Source: a virus. Taken from it: a stretch of DNA of 28,562 bases. The notes under the pieces were generated by a model that saw only the letters and a program-made list of their open reading frames with translations, searched no databases and had not been told where the DNA came from. Below, one piece after another: positions 22,119 to 28,358 of the stretch. Both the position numbers and the translations under genes were made by a program. Position 1 is the first letter of the stretch. Every line of letters begins with the position of its first letter. The stretch spans positions 1 through 28,562 of IMG/VR virus record IMGVR_UViG_3300004097_000037. One strand, written 5' to 3'.

Positions 22119-22940
22119 ATGAAATCTTATAGGATTGAACACAGATTGACGCGAAAATGCAACTATTCATGTAGTTATTGTTATGAAGTATTTGACGATA
22201 CTTTTGATAATATAAAAGTCGATTTTGAAGGATTAAGATATTATATTGAATCATTTAAAGATACAATTATCGAATATAACATTATAGGTGGTGAACCAAC
22301 TAGGCACCCACAATTTAAAAAGCTGATCGAATTTCTTTTAGAATTTGACAATCTTCACATTTTGATCACTAGTAACGGTTCAAAATCATTAAAGTTTCTT
22401 AATTATATTAGTACCGATAGGTTAAAAATATTATTCAGTTATCACAACTCTGATACTAATATCGACGATTTTATGGTTAAAGTTTCCGAAATTTCAAGCC
22501 ATGTAAAGTGTGTTAATGTCGTGGATAATCCACAATTGAACAATAATGCATATGAAGAATATCACGAATTGAAACGACAACTTTTAGAATATGATATTGA
22601 ATTGCATTTATACCCTGAACTCGGTAAACTTGAAGAAAAACCAAATGAAAGAAGTCAAGTTATTAATATACAGGAACCATCAGTATTTGAGGACGTAAAA
22701 AAATTGTGGTATTATAAGAATGGTTTATATCAATCTTGGTTAGATGATTCTTGTAAAACTAAAGGTAGACGATGCAGTATAACAGAACATGAAAGTGTTG
22801 TGCAAGATAATAAAATATACCCTTGTGTGTATTTTGCTAATAAAGAAAAGAGTGGTGTAGACTTTAAAGATTGCGAATCTATAAAGCCTAAATTTTGTCG
22901 CTTTGAATATTGTTTATTTAATGCTCAATTTGTTGATTAG
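22119..22940 (+). CDS. Radical SAM enzyme with Cys-rich (SPASM-like) C-terminus
   Basis: A 273-aa protein with AAAAGGTTAAG upstream. Residues 14-21 read CNYSCSYC, the C-x3-C-x2-C motif that binds the radical SAM 4Fe-4S cluster, followed by Tyr. IIGGEP (55-60) is the SAM-binding GGE motif, then HILITSNGS and KILFSYH fit further barrel strands. Six Cys lie in the last 65 residues (212, 219, 236, 252, 260, 265), typical of SPASM/twitch domains that hold auxiliary clusters in peptide- and protein-modifying enzymes. Substrate is unknown. It is a single plus-strand gene between the adhesin unit and the spanins and overlaps the outer spanin gene tail to tail by 23 bases. It is not QueE-like by the spacing and residues around the motif. 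Confidence 0.85.
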   Translation: MKSYRIEHRLTRKCNYSCSYCYEVFDDTFDNIKVDFEGLRYYIESFKDTIIEYNIIGGEPTRHPQFKKLIEFLLEFDNLHILITSNGSKSLKFLNYISTDRLKILFSYHNSDTNIDDFMVKVSEISSHVKCVNVVDNPQLNNNAYEEYHELKRQLLEYDIELHLYPELGKLEEKPNERSQVINIQEPSVFEDVKKLWYYKNGLYQSWLDDSCKTKGRRCSITEHESVVQDNKIYPCVYFANKEKSGVDFKDCESIKPKFCRFEYCLFNAQFVD

Positions 22941-23232
22941 ACTTTTCAATCATATCTTCATAATTTTCTATAATTGTCAAGCTATCTTTTGAGTATTTAA
23001 TCATTTTTTGAACGTTAATTGATAAGCTTTGGTAATCTTGTGCTGTCAATATAAAATACGGTGTACCATCAATATTAGTTGTTGAAAAGTTAACATCTTC
23101 TAATGTTATGCTTTGTGGGCGTTCCAATATCGAAACATCATTTCGTTGTATTACTATTTGATCTGGTGTAGTTGTGCACCCAATAACCGCAAAAGCAAAT
23201 ATAACGTATAATACTATTCGTAAATTTTTCAT
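22918..23232 (-). CDS. Outer-membrane spanin lipoprotein (Rz1-like)
   Basis: A 104-aa protein. The N-terminus is a lipoprotein signal: KNLR, a hydrophobic stretch, then VIGC, so Cys19 would be lipidated. The mature part is periplasmic and ends in a helical segment (SLSINVQKMIKYSKDSLTII). Its ATG shares one base with the stop of the preceding transmembrane protein (TAATG). A membrane-anchored protein followed by a small lipoprotein is the standard two-gene spanin, which fuses inner and outer membranes in the last step of lysis. It is not Pro-rich like lambda Rz1, but spanins vary widely. Length is in the normal range for outer spanins. Identity rests on topology and pairing. Confidence 0.75.
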   Translation of the reverse strand: MKNLRIVLYVIFAFAVIGCTTTPDQIVIQRNDVSILERPQSITLEDVNFSTTNIDGTPYFILTAQDYQSLSINVQKMIKYSKDSLTIIENYEDMIEKSNQQIEH

Positions 23233-23621
23233 TATTTGTTATCCTCGAAATCTTGAGTAAATGTGCTGTAATCGTCAAATATTTCTTTGGTTTTACGATT
23301 GGCTTGTTTAATAATTAATGTCGGTTTTAGGTTTAGTAATCGCTCTAAATTATTCGAATTAAACTGTGATTGTTGTTTACTCAACTCTTTAGCATTATTA
23401 CTTAATTCTTTGGATAGGTTGATATTAGTGGTAGACACATCTTTTATTTGATCATTATAGTTGGCTATGATCGTTTGTTGTGCGATAATATTGCTATTAA
23501 GCACCTCAATATTTGATTGTAATTTTCCATTTTCTACTTTAGATAACATTAATAGAACCGTCAATGTTACCACCGTAATTACGACCAATACCCACACCCA
23601 AATCGATTTAAGAAATTCCAT
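23232..23621 (-). CDS. Inner-membrane spanin (Rz-like)
   Basis: A 129-aa protein with AAGGGTAAAA upstream. One transmembrane helix lies at about 6-26 (SIWVWVLVVITVVTLTVLLM). The rest is a periplasmic rod with heptad-like pattern (LQSNIEVLNSNIIAQQTIIA, LSKELSNNAKELSKQQSQ), as in inner spanins. It begins four bases after the MoxR-type ATPase stop and overlaps the outer spanin gene by one base. With that lipoprotein it would span the periplasm and fuse the membranes once the cell wall is degraded. No endolysin gene is seen close by, and the holin is not certain. Confidence 0.75.
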   Translation of the reverse strand: MEFLKSIWVWVLVVITVVTLTVLLMLSKVENGKLQSNIEVLNSNIIAQQTIIANYNDQIKDVSTTNINLSKELSNNAKELSKQQSQFNSNNLERLLNLKPTLIIKQANRKTKEIFDDYSTFTQDFEDNK

Positions 23622-23625
23622 AATT

Positions 23626-24741
23626 TTACCCTTTTAATTTGACTATTCTAGTAAATAGTTCTTTGTTATTAACAATATCTAATTTAGCCAATGCATCATA
23701 TACTTTTATGTGTTTTTCTTTTATGCCTTTCAATTGCGGCACTAACAACTCAATGTTTAATGAGTAAAGGTATATTAAAAGATATTTATACTCTAATCCA
23801 TTATCACACATGTACAAAATTTGTTCACATATGTTAATTTTAGAAAATGATTCTGTATCTTCCATGAACAATTTAACTTGTTCAGAATATTGGATATGGG
23901 TTGCTTTATGAGATTCTAATTTTGTAATTAGATTTATAACGTCGTTGTGATCCATTTGCGAATTATCCATAATATAAGAATAAAGCATATAACCGACAAC
24001 TTTACCTACTTTACCTTTAATAAAAATAAGTAATTGTTCGTTGCTTATTAATCCACCTTCATAAAAGTCAACGTACATTGATACTTTACAAAGTGATCTA
24101 GGTGATGAACCACAACGGTCAAATTCTGACGCTGTATTATCATATTCAGGTGTGAAGTGCAAATAATCTGGATTAGCTGTAATGAAGTTTATAATATTGG
24201 TGTTGATGTTCTGTGTTTTAGCCCATTTAAGCCAAATGTTTGCATCGACTTCAACGTCTAATTTTAAAAATCTATCCAATAATGCGGGATCTAATTCTAA
24301 TGTTTGGTAGTCGCTTGATGGGTTAATTGCGGATATAATGAAGGTTTTTAGCTCACCTTTTGGTAAATTGTGATCGTGTATTCTACCGTCTAAAACTAAC
24401 TGTAGAATTGATTGTAGAACGTCTGGGTGCGCACGGTTTAATTCATCTAAAAATAATACACTCTTAACGCCTCGGTTTTCTGCGCTTATTATTCGATCCA
24501 ACCATTCTGGTCTTGTCCAATAAGTTACCGTTTCACCATCTACGTCTTTGTTTTTAGGTAGACCAATTAAGTCACCGATTTCTTGAGTACTTAAAAATAA
24601 CGGTTCAAAGTGGTATTTTTCTTCTATAGTGAATTGTTCAACTACTGAACTTTTTCCGATCCCATGTTTAGACGATATCAATACAGAATCATCATTTTTA
24701 CAAGCGAAAGGAAAAAGTTCTTTACAAAATTGTATATTCAT
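23626..24741 (-). CDS. MoxR-type AAA+ ATPase
   Basis: A 371-aa protein with TAGGT before its ATG and a late promoter 18 bases upstream. The P-loop reads SSKHGIGKSS (23-32); the first Gly of the usual Walker A is Ser here, as in some relatives. Walker B is VLFLDELNRAHPDV (95-108). Other family signs are DLIGLP, WTRPEWL, QLVLDGRIHDHNLP, a sensor segment FIISAINP, and LDPALLDRFLKLDV with a likely Arg finger. MoxR ATPases remodel partner proteins, often with a VWA-domain partner; none is present in the window. In T4-like phages related ATPases occur without known targets. Late-type promoter and spanin neighbours suggest a role late in infection. Confidence 0.85.
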   Translation of the reverse strand: MNIQFCKELFPFACKNDDSVLISSKHGIGKSSVVEQFTIEEKYHFEPLFLSTQEIGDLIGLPKNKDVDGETVTYWTRPEWLDRIISAENRGVKSVLFLDELNRAHPDVLQSILQLVLDGRIHDHNLPKGELKTFIISAINPSSDYQTLELDPALLDRFLKLDVEVDANIWLKWAKTQNINTNIINFITANPDYLHFTPEYDNTASEFDRCGSSPRSLCKVSMYVDFYEGGLISNEQLLIFIKGKVGKVVGYMLYSYIMDNSQMDHNDVINLITKLESHKATHIQYSEQVKLFMEDTESFSKINICEQILYMCDNGLEYKYLLIYLYSLNIELLVPQLKGIKEKHIKVYDALAKLDIVNNKELFTRIVKLKG

Positions 24742-24759
24742 ATCATCTACCTAAAATGA

Positions 24760-24767
24760 TATTTATA
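24760..24767 (-). promoter_or_regulatory. T4-type late promoter for the ATPase-spanin unit
   Basis: Exact TATAAATA on the minus strand, directly after the stop of the 54-aa gene and 18 bases before the ATPase ATG. It would drive the ATPase and both spanin genes. Confidence 0.65.
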
Positions 24768-24768
24768 C

Positions 24769-24933
24769 TTAATCTTCCGTTTTTGATTCACCACTCATTG
24801 CACCAAAAATAACACCAACAACTAAAAACCAACCCCATTGATCGTTATGATTTAGTGCTAGTATAGCACCTAATATAACACAAACTAATGCTACAATAAC
24901 TTTACCAATCACAAGTATTTTTAAAAATGACAT
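24769..24933 (-). CDS. 54-aa two-helix membrane protein
   Basis: A short gene found by reading the gap between the ATPase and kinase genes: ATG at 24931-24933 with AAAGG upstream, TAA at 24769-24771. The product begins MSFLKILVIGKVIVALVCVI and has two likely membrane helices, about 4-26 and 33-47, joined by a polar turn (NHNDQ), and a polar acidic end (ESKTED). It starts just after the kinase gene's stop. I know no family. Small two-helix proteins near spanins can be holins or antiholins, but this one is shorter than most and no test is possible here. Other options are an inner-membrane superinfection or host-defence factor. Confidence 0.65.
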   Translation of the reverse strand: MSFLKILVIGKVIVALVCVILGAILALNHNDQWGWFLVVGVIFGAMSGESKTED

Positions 24934-24934
24934 A

Positions 24935-25354
24935 TTAACCTTTATAATTATCTAATTTTATACTATTAAGAATATTGAACTTTTGTCTTTCTAAAGTTTC
25001 TTCAGGCACATTGTGAATGCTCGAATTACCGTGACGATTTTCTACAATTATAGAAACCAATTCAGCACCATAATCATCAGCAATCTTTTGATAAGGTTTA
25101 ATTTCTTTTTCTGAAGTAGACGTATTATGAACGATCACATTTGAATAACCAATTTCAAAATATTGTTTGGTCTTATACATGCACCATTTATGAGCATTGT
25201 GTAACTTACTAACATCCCAATTATAAACACCGTCGGTATAAAAATAATCATCAGCGCATACACTGATACTATTAGGTATCATTTCTAGTGTTTTTGCTAG
25301 GGTAGTTTTTCCACTACCACTAACACCACGAATTAATATTAATTTTTGTGTCAT
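24935..25354 (-). CDS. P-loop polynucleotide kinase-like protein (AAA_33 / N4BP2-like)
   Basis: A 139-aa protein. The frame opens earlier, inside the RNA ligase gene, but the ATG at 25354 begins one base after the ligase stop, has AAGGTAAA upstream and puts the first strand next to the P-loop. Motifs: Walker A GVSGSGKTT (10-18), CADDYFY (33-39) as the usual substrate-side DD-Y-F, and a helix with AHKWC (54-58). These fit the small kinase family near T4 polynucleotide kinase and mammalian N4BP2. Such enzymes phosphorylate 5'-OH ends of RNA or DNA. No phosphatase domain is attached, unlike T4 Pnk. Lying right after an RNA ligase and a phosphoesterase, it likely supplies the 5'-phosphate in RNA repair. 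Confidence 0.75.
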   Translation of the reverse strand: MTQKLILIRGVSGSGKTTLAKTLEMIPNSISVCADDYFYTDGVYNWDVSKLHNAHKWCMYKTKQYFEIGYSNVIVHNTSTSEKEIKPYQKIADDYGAELVSIIVENRHGNSSIHNVPEETLERQKFNILNSIKLDNYKG

Positions 25355-25355
25355 A

Positions 25356-26246
25356 TTATTTACCTTCAAAGTAATCTGTAACAATTTTACGACGTTCATT
25401 TTCTGAAAATTCATTCCAATCTTCAGGCGTGTATTTGTCAATTACAAATTCATGCAAATCATAAAACTCTTCATCAATTTGTTGTTTGAATTTTTTAGGC
25501 TCATTAAACATTAAATTTGTACGCGTTTTACCCATACGTAATAAAGCTTTAGTAACTAGGTAATGTGGTGATTTAATTTTAACAAGTGTTACACCGTATG
25601 TGTTACGGATCATAAAACCTTCATGCTCAACATAGGTATCTAAATCGTCAATAGAATCATACCATTCATGATGTGGACGCATAGCACCTAAAAATTCGGC
25701 ATGTTTATCTAATAACTCTTCAGTAACTAAATTATTTTCGGTATTCCATTGTGCACCAATAAGATAAATTCCGTATTCTTCGGGTACGATGTGTTGATCA
25801 CTTTCATCACAAACTTCAAAACTATATGTTACATTTTCGATCAGTTTATCAGTGTTTAATGTATCAACCCATTTTTGGCCTAACGCAACAAAATCTGAAT
25901 CTAATGTTCCTGTAGTTGAAACAATAATACCGTATTTTTCAGTTTTAGTGACACAAAGCATAAAACCGTTAACTTTTACGATTGCTTGGACACGTATATC
26001 TTTTGGTACAGTTTTCTTGTTTTCACCTAAATTAAATACTTTCTTAAAAGGATTAACAATAACATTGTGATTTTCGTCGATTACAGTCCCACGACAATGT
26101 AAAAGTCGAGCATCTAAACGCCATAGGTTTTTAAAAAATACCTTTTTAGTATATTTCAACACACTTAAACCCGCATATCGTCCTTCGGTATAAGTTTTCT
26201 TTTTAACTAACCCTTGTTCGACTAAATCGTCTACATTCAATTTCAT
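25356..26246 (-). CDS. RNA ligase (T4 Rnl1-like nucleotidyltransferase)
   Basis: A 296-aa ligase with AAGGTTATAATT upstream. Motif I is K-V-N-G at 91-94, Lys91 being the AMP site. Just before it, CRGTVID and NPFKKVFNLGE (51-75) match the RG and PF-KFFN-GE pattern of Rnl1-type RNA ligases. Motif III is TYSFEVCDESDQHIV (140-154), motif IV is HEGFMIRN (208-215) and motif V is LVKIKSPHYL (221-230). It seals 3'-OH and 5'-phosphate RNA ends using ATP. T4 Rnl1 is 374 aa, so the C-terminal specificity domain is smaller here. The gene sits between a kinase gene and a phosphoesterase gene with gaps of one and 15 bases, an RNA-repair arrangement. Confidence 0.85.
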   Translation of the reverse strand: MKLNVDDLVEQGLVKKKTYTEGRYAGLSVLKYTKKVFFKNLWRLDARLLHCRGTVIDENHNVIVNPFKKVFNLGENKKTVPKDIRVQAIVKVNGFMLCVTKTEKYGIIVSTTGTLDSDFVALGQKWVDTLNTDKLIENVTYSFEVCDESDQHIVPEEYGIYLIGAQWNTENNLVTEELLDKHAEFLGAMRPHHEWYDSIDDLDTYVEHEGFMIRNTYGVTLVKIKSPHYLVTKALLRMGKTRTNLMFNEPKKFKQQIDEEFYDLHEFVIDKYTPEDWNEFSENERRKIVTDYFEGK

Positions 26247-26261
26247 AATTATAACCTTATT

Positions 26262-26849
26262 TTAATGTCCGTCTACTGTAACAACTTTTTTAGATAATGC
26301 AATATCTAATACATCTTTTAATTTCATTATTTTACCGAAATTATCATAACCTACATCAACCTGTCTACCAACACCTTGATATTTTCCATGACAGTGACCA
26401 AATAATTGAACACTACCATAGTGTTGTTTATTCCAAGCAGTTAAAGGATAATGCATCATACACACTAATTTTTTATCAACTTTTACTTCTAAATAATAAT
26501 GCTCGTCTATATTAATACTATCAAACATTCTATCATGATTGCCGCGTATAAACACTATATTACCATTAAGATCATTCAATATTTCTAATGTCTCTTCTAA
26601 TGAACCAAACGAAAAGTCCCCTAAAAAGAAAATTACGTCATCAACCCCGACTGTTTCATTCCAGTGTTTTACAATAGCCGCATTCATTTCTTCGACATTT
26701 TCAAACAGTCGAGTTTTAGGTGCGTGTTTTAGAATGTTTTTGTGGAAGAAATGTAAATCACTTGTAATAAAGTAATTCACATCCCCATCTAAGTCCAATT
26801 TTTGACCGTGTGTAACGATACGATAATTTGGCAGTTGTGATTCTCTCAT
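26262..26849 (-). CDS. Calcineurin-like metallophosphoesterase
   Basis: A 195-aa protein with CAGGTAAT upstream. All metal-binding motifs are present in order: SDLHFFH (30-36), LGDFSFG (76-82), GNHD (103-106), MMHYP (131-135) and GHCHG (151-155). Together with LFENVEEMNAAIVKHWNETV these place it in the small phage/bacterial family of stand-alone phosphoesterases near YfcE. Substrate cannot be read from the motifs. In bacterial Pnkp, a domain of this fold removes 2',3'-cyclic phosphate and 3'-phosphate from broken RNA; the adjacent ligase and kinase genes make the same role likely here. It could equally act on nucleotides or DNA. Confidence 0.88.
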   Translation of the reverse strand: MRESQLPNYRIVTHGQKLDLDGDVNYFITSDLHFFHKNILKHAPKTRLFENVEEMNAAIVKHWNETVGVDDVIFFLGDFSFGSLEETLEILNDLNGNIVFIRGNHDRMFDSINIDEHYYLEVKVDKKLVCMMHYPLTAWNKQHYGSVQLFGHCHGKYQGVGRQVDVGYDNFGKIMKLKDVLDIALSKKVVTVDGH

Positions 26850-26868
26850 AATTAATTACCTGTTTTTA

Positions 26869-27021
26869 TTAACGGTTTAAGGAATCATTTAAAGATGACT
26901 CCCATCGCTTTACAGTTAGAAATTTTCTGTATTTACCAAATATTTTAACACGATAATCTTTAGTGTACAATGTTTGATGTTCATTAATAACTTCTTTTTC
27001 ATTCCATATATGAATTATCAC
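26869..27021 (-). CDS. Possible small protein with GTG start
   Basis: A 50-aa reading frame. The frame is open further upstream into the DUF1353 gene, but a GTG at 27019-27021 overlaps that gene's TGA (GTGA), a common coupled start; the ribosome site is weak (GAGAG). The product begins MIIHIWNEKEVINEHQTLYT and ends KRWESSLNDSLNR, basic and without known motif. The alternative is that 26850-27017 is untranslated leader for the phosphoesterase gene. Support is only the coupled start, the fit of length and neighbour-like composition. Confidence 0.4.
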   Translation of the reverse strand: MIIHIWNEKEVINEHQTLYTKDYRVKIFGKYRKFLTVKRWESSLNDSLNR

Positions 27022-27422
27022 AACAACTCTCGATCTTCGAATGATGAACCGCCAAACAATTGAACAGCTTTTACAAGTGTAATACGTTTCCACTTATCAA
27101 CAATACCAACAATCATAGCCTCCTCAAACACTAAATCACTTTGATCACGTGTTATATTAACCGTAACTGTGCGGTATAAGTAATCATGTAAAAGTGCTTC
27201 ATACTTATATTCACCATCGGGTGGTAATAACCAACTAAAAATATACGGAGTTGAGGCTAAATCACTTTGAAATCCTTTAGGGATTGTATAAAACTGTCCC
27301 ATCAATTCACTGTAATAAATGATATCCTCTAACACTTCGAAATTTTCACGTTTCCACCAATGTGATTTACCCAATGATTTCAACTTAACGTCTGTTTTAA
27401 ATCCACTTGTTTCGTTATTCAT
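27018..27422 (-). CDS. DUF1353 family protein
   Basis: A 134-aa protein. The frame opens at 27461, but the ATG at 27420-27422 is chosen: GGGAATA lies upstream and it follows the preceding stop by one base. The sequence matches the phage-linked DUF1353 pattern: FYTIPKGFQSDLASTPYIFS, then YKYEALLHDYLYR with a conserved His-Asp, then DQSDLVFEEAM and a final AVQLFGG. DUF1353 proteins are common in tailed phages and prophages; function is not established, though the conserved His-Asp has led to ideas of a hydrolase. Here it lies between the phosphoesterase and transketolase-like genes, away from the virion block. Confidence 0.8.
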   Translation of the reverse strand: MNNETSGFKTDVKLKSLGKSHWWKRENFEVLEDIIYYSELMGQFYTIPKGFQSDLASTPYIFSWLLPPDGEYKYEALLHDYLYRTVTVNITRDQSDLVFEEAMIVGIVDKWKRITLVKAVQLFGGSSFEDRELL

Positions 27423-27423
27423 A

Positions 27424-27885
27424 TTATTCCCATTTTTCATTATCAAAACCCAATCGCACAAAATGTACGCCTTGTGTATTTATCAAATCTTTCGATAAAC
27501 GCAAAAACTCTTTTCTGGTTTTCGGCTCATACAATGGGATTTTTAACAACTCACACAATTCCGCATCATCGTCGATCGTGTGGCCTTTACCTATTTTACC
27601 ATAACAACCATTAGCACCCGCATTAACAAATATAACACTACCAGATTGTCGACGTAAAACTAATTTAATTTGTTCATAACTTTTATATAAAACAAAACCA
27701 CAAACACCGTAAATAAATACGGTTTTATTTTGAGCAGATAACCCTTGCGCAAGGTTTACCATATGTGGTTCTTGAATACCACAATTAACTTCGTTATGTA
27801 CTCGGTGAGGGAACATATCCGCGTGTAAAAAGAATATATCATTACTCTTAATACGATTGATGAATTTTGCTAGTAACTTTCTCAT
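27424..27885 (-). CDS. Stand-alone transketolase pyrimidine-binding domain (split ThDP enzyme, C-terminal part)
   Basis: A 153-aa protein. The segment from residue 34 reads NCGIQEPHMVNLAQGLSAQN, the same layout as the N-x-G-I-x-E-q-x-m-v-n-x-A-x-G-L of transketolase and DXS pyrimidine domains; Glu39 matches the Glu that activates thiamine diphosphate. Further family signs are FIYGVCGFVLYKSYEQIKLV, VIFVNAGANGCYGKIGKGHT, DDDAELCELLKIPLYEP and a final VRLGFD strand. The C-terminal transketolase domain that normally follows is absent. A gene cut by the right edge appears to be the matching N-terminal subunit. Substrate is unknown; such split enzymes move two-carbon units between sugars. The ATG overlaps the upstream stop by four bases. 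Confidence 0.75.
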   Translation of the reverse strand: MRKLLAKFINRIKSNDIFFLHADMFPHRVHNEVNCGIQEPHMVNLAQGLSAQNKTVFIYGVCGFVLYKSYEQIKLVLRRQSGSVIFVNAGANGCYGKIGKGHTIDDDAELCELLKIPLYEPKTRKEFLRLSKDLINTQGVHFVRLGFDNEKWE

Positions 27886-28358
27886 TTCTTCTGACCTTTA
27901 TATTCAAAATCTAAAACAACACCACTATCATGTACGATTTGTATTTTCAAAACACCATCATTTATAACTTCAGGGGTATTTAAATTACTATCACAAACGA
28001 CATCATAACCTTTAAAATCATTATCATAAATCCACGTATTAATAAAGTACTTTATAGAGTTTCTATACACACCATCATTAATTTTACCGCTTACATTAAC
28101 TAAAAAGAATACATCACTCTCTAGAAAATCACGAATTCTGATTATTTCTTTAGACATTTTAAGTTTATACAGATTTAATGATCTATGCGCTTCATTTATT
28201 CTAACCATCGAGCTATCATCTTCGATGTTTTCGATAGCTTTATTATGACGTAACCCAATAATGAACGCGTCAGATAATTGGCTATGTTTAGTATCAGAAA
28301 AATGGTACTTTCTAAGTAATGATTTTTCTTCTTCAGTAAATGTATTTAATAATGACAT
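27882..28358 (-). CDS. Unknown 158-aa protein between the two transketolase-like genes
   Basis: The ATG overlaps the preceding gene by 13 bases, and the stop overlaps the next start by four, so it is coupled to both transketolase-like genes. The N-terminal half is helical and charged (TEEEKSLLRKYHFSDTKHSQ). The C-terminal half (YRNSIKYFINTWIYDNDFKG, then YDVVCDSNLNTPEVINDGVL, then KIQIVHDSG) resembles in outline the C-terminal domain of tail sheath proteins: a helix, then YxVxCD, N, and G-x-L-x-I. That likeness is by eye only, and a virion role would be odd here. It could instead be a third subunit or regulator of the ThDP enzyme. Confidence 0.7.
   Translation of the reverse strand: MSLLNTFTEEEKSLLRKYHFSDTKHSQLSDAFIIGLRHNKAIENIEDDSSMVRINEAHRSLNLYKLKMSKEIIRIRDFLESDVFFLVNVSGKINDGVYRNSIKYFINTWIYDNDFKGYDVVCDSNLNTPEVINDGVLKIQIVHDSGVVLDFEYKGQKK

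Noticed and set aside
25355-25441. Longer start for the P-loop kinase
   Set aside because: It lies within the RNA ligase gene and adds residues before the first strand that the family does not have.
27022-27093. N-terminal extension of the small frame ending at 26869
   Set aside because: It is a shadow of the DUF1353 gene; only the part after that gene's stop may be real.
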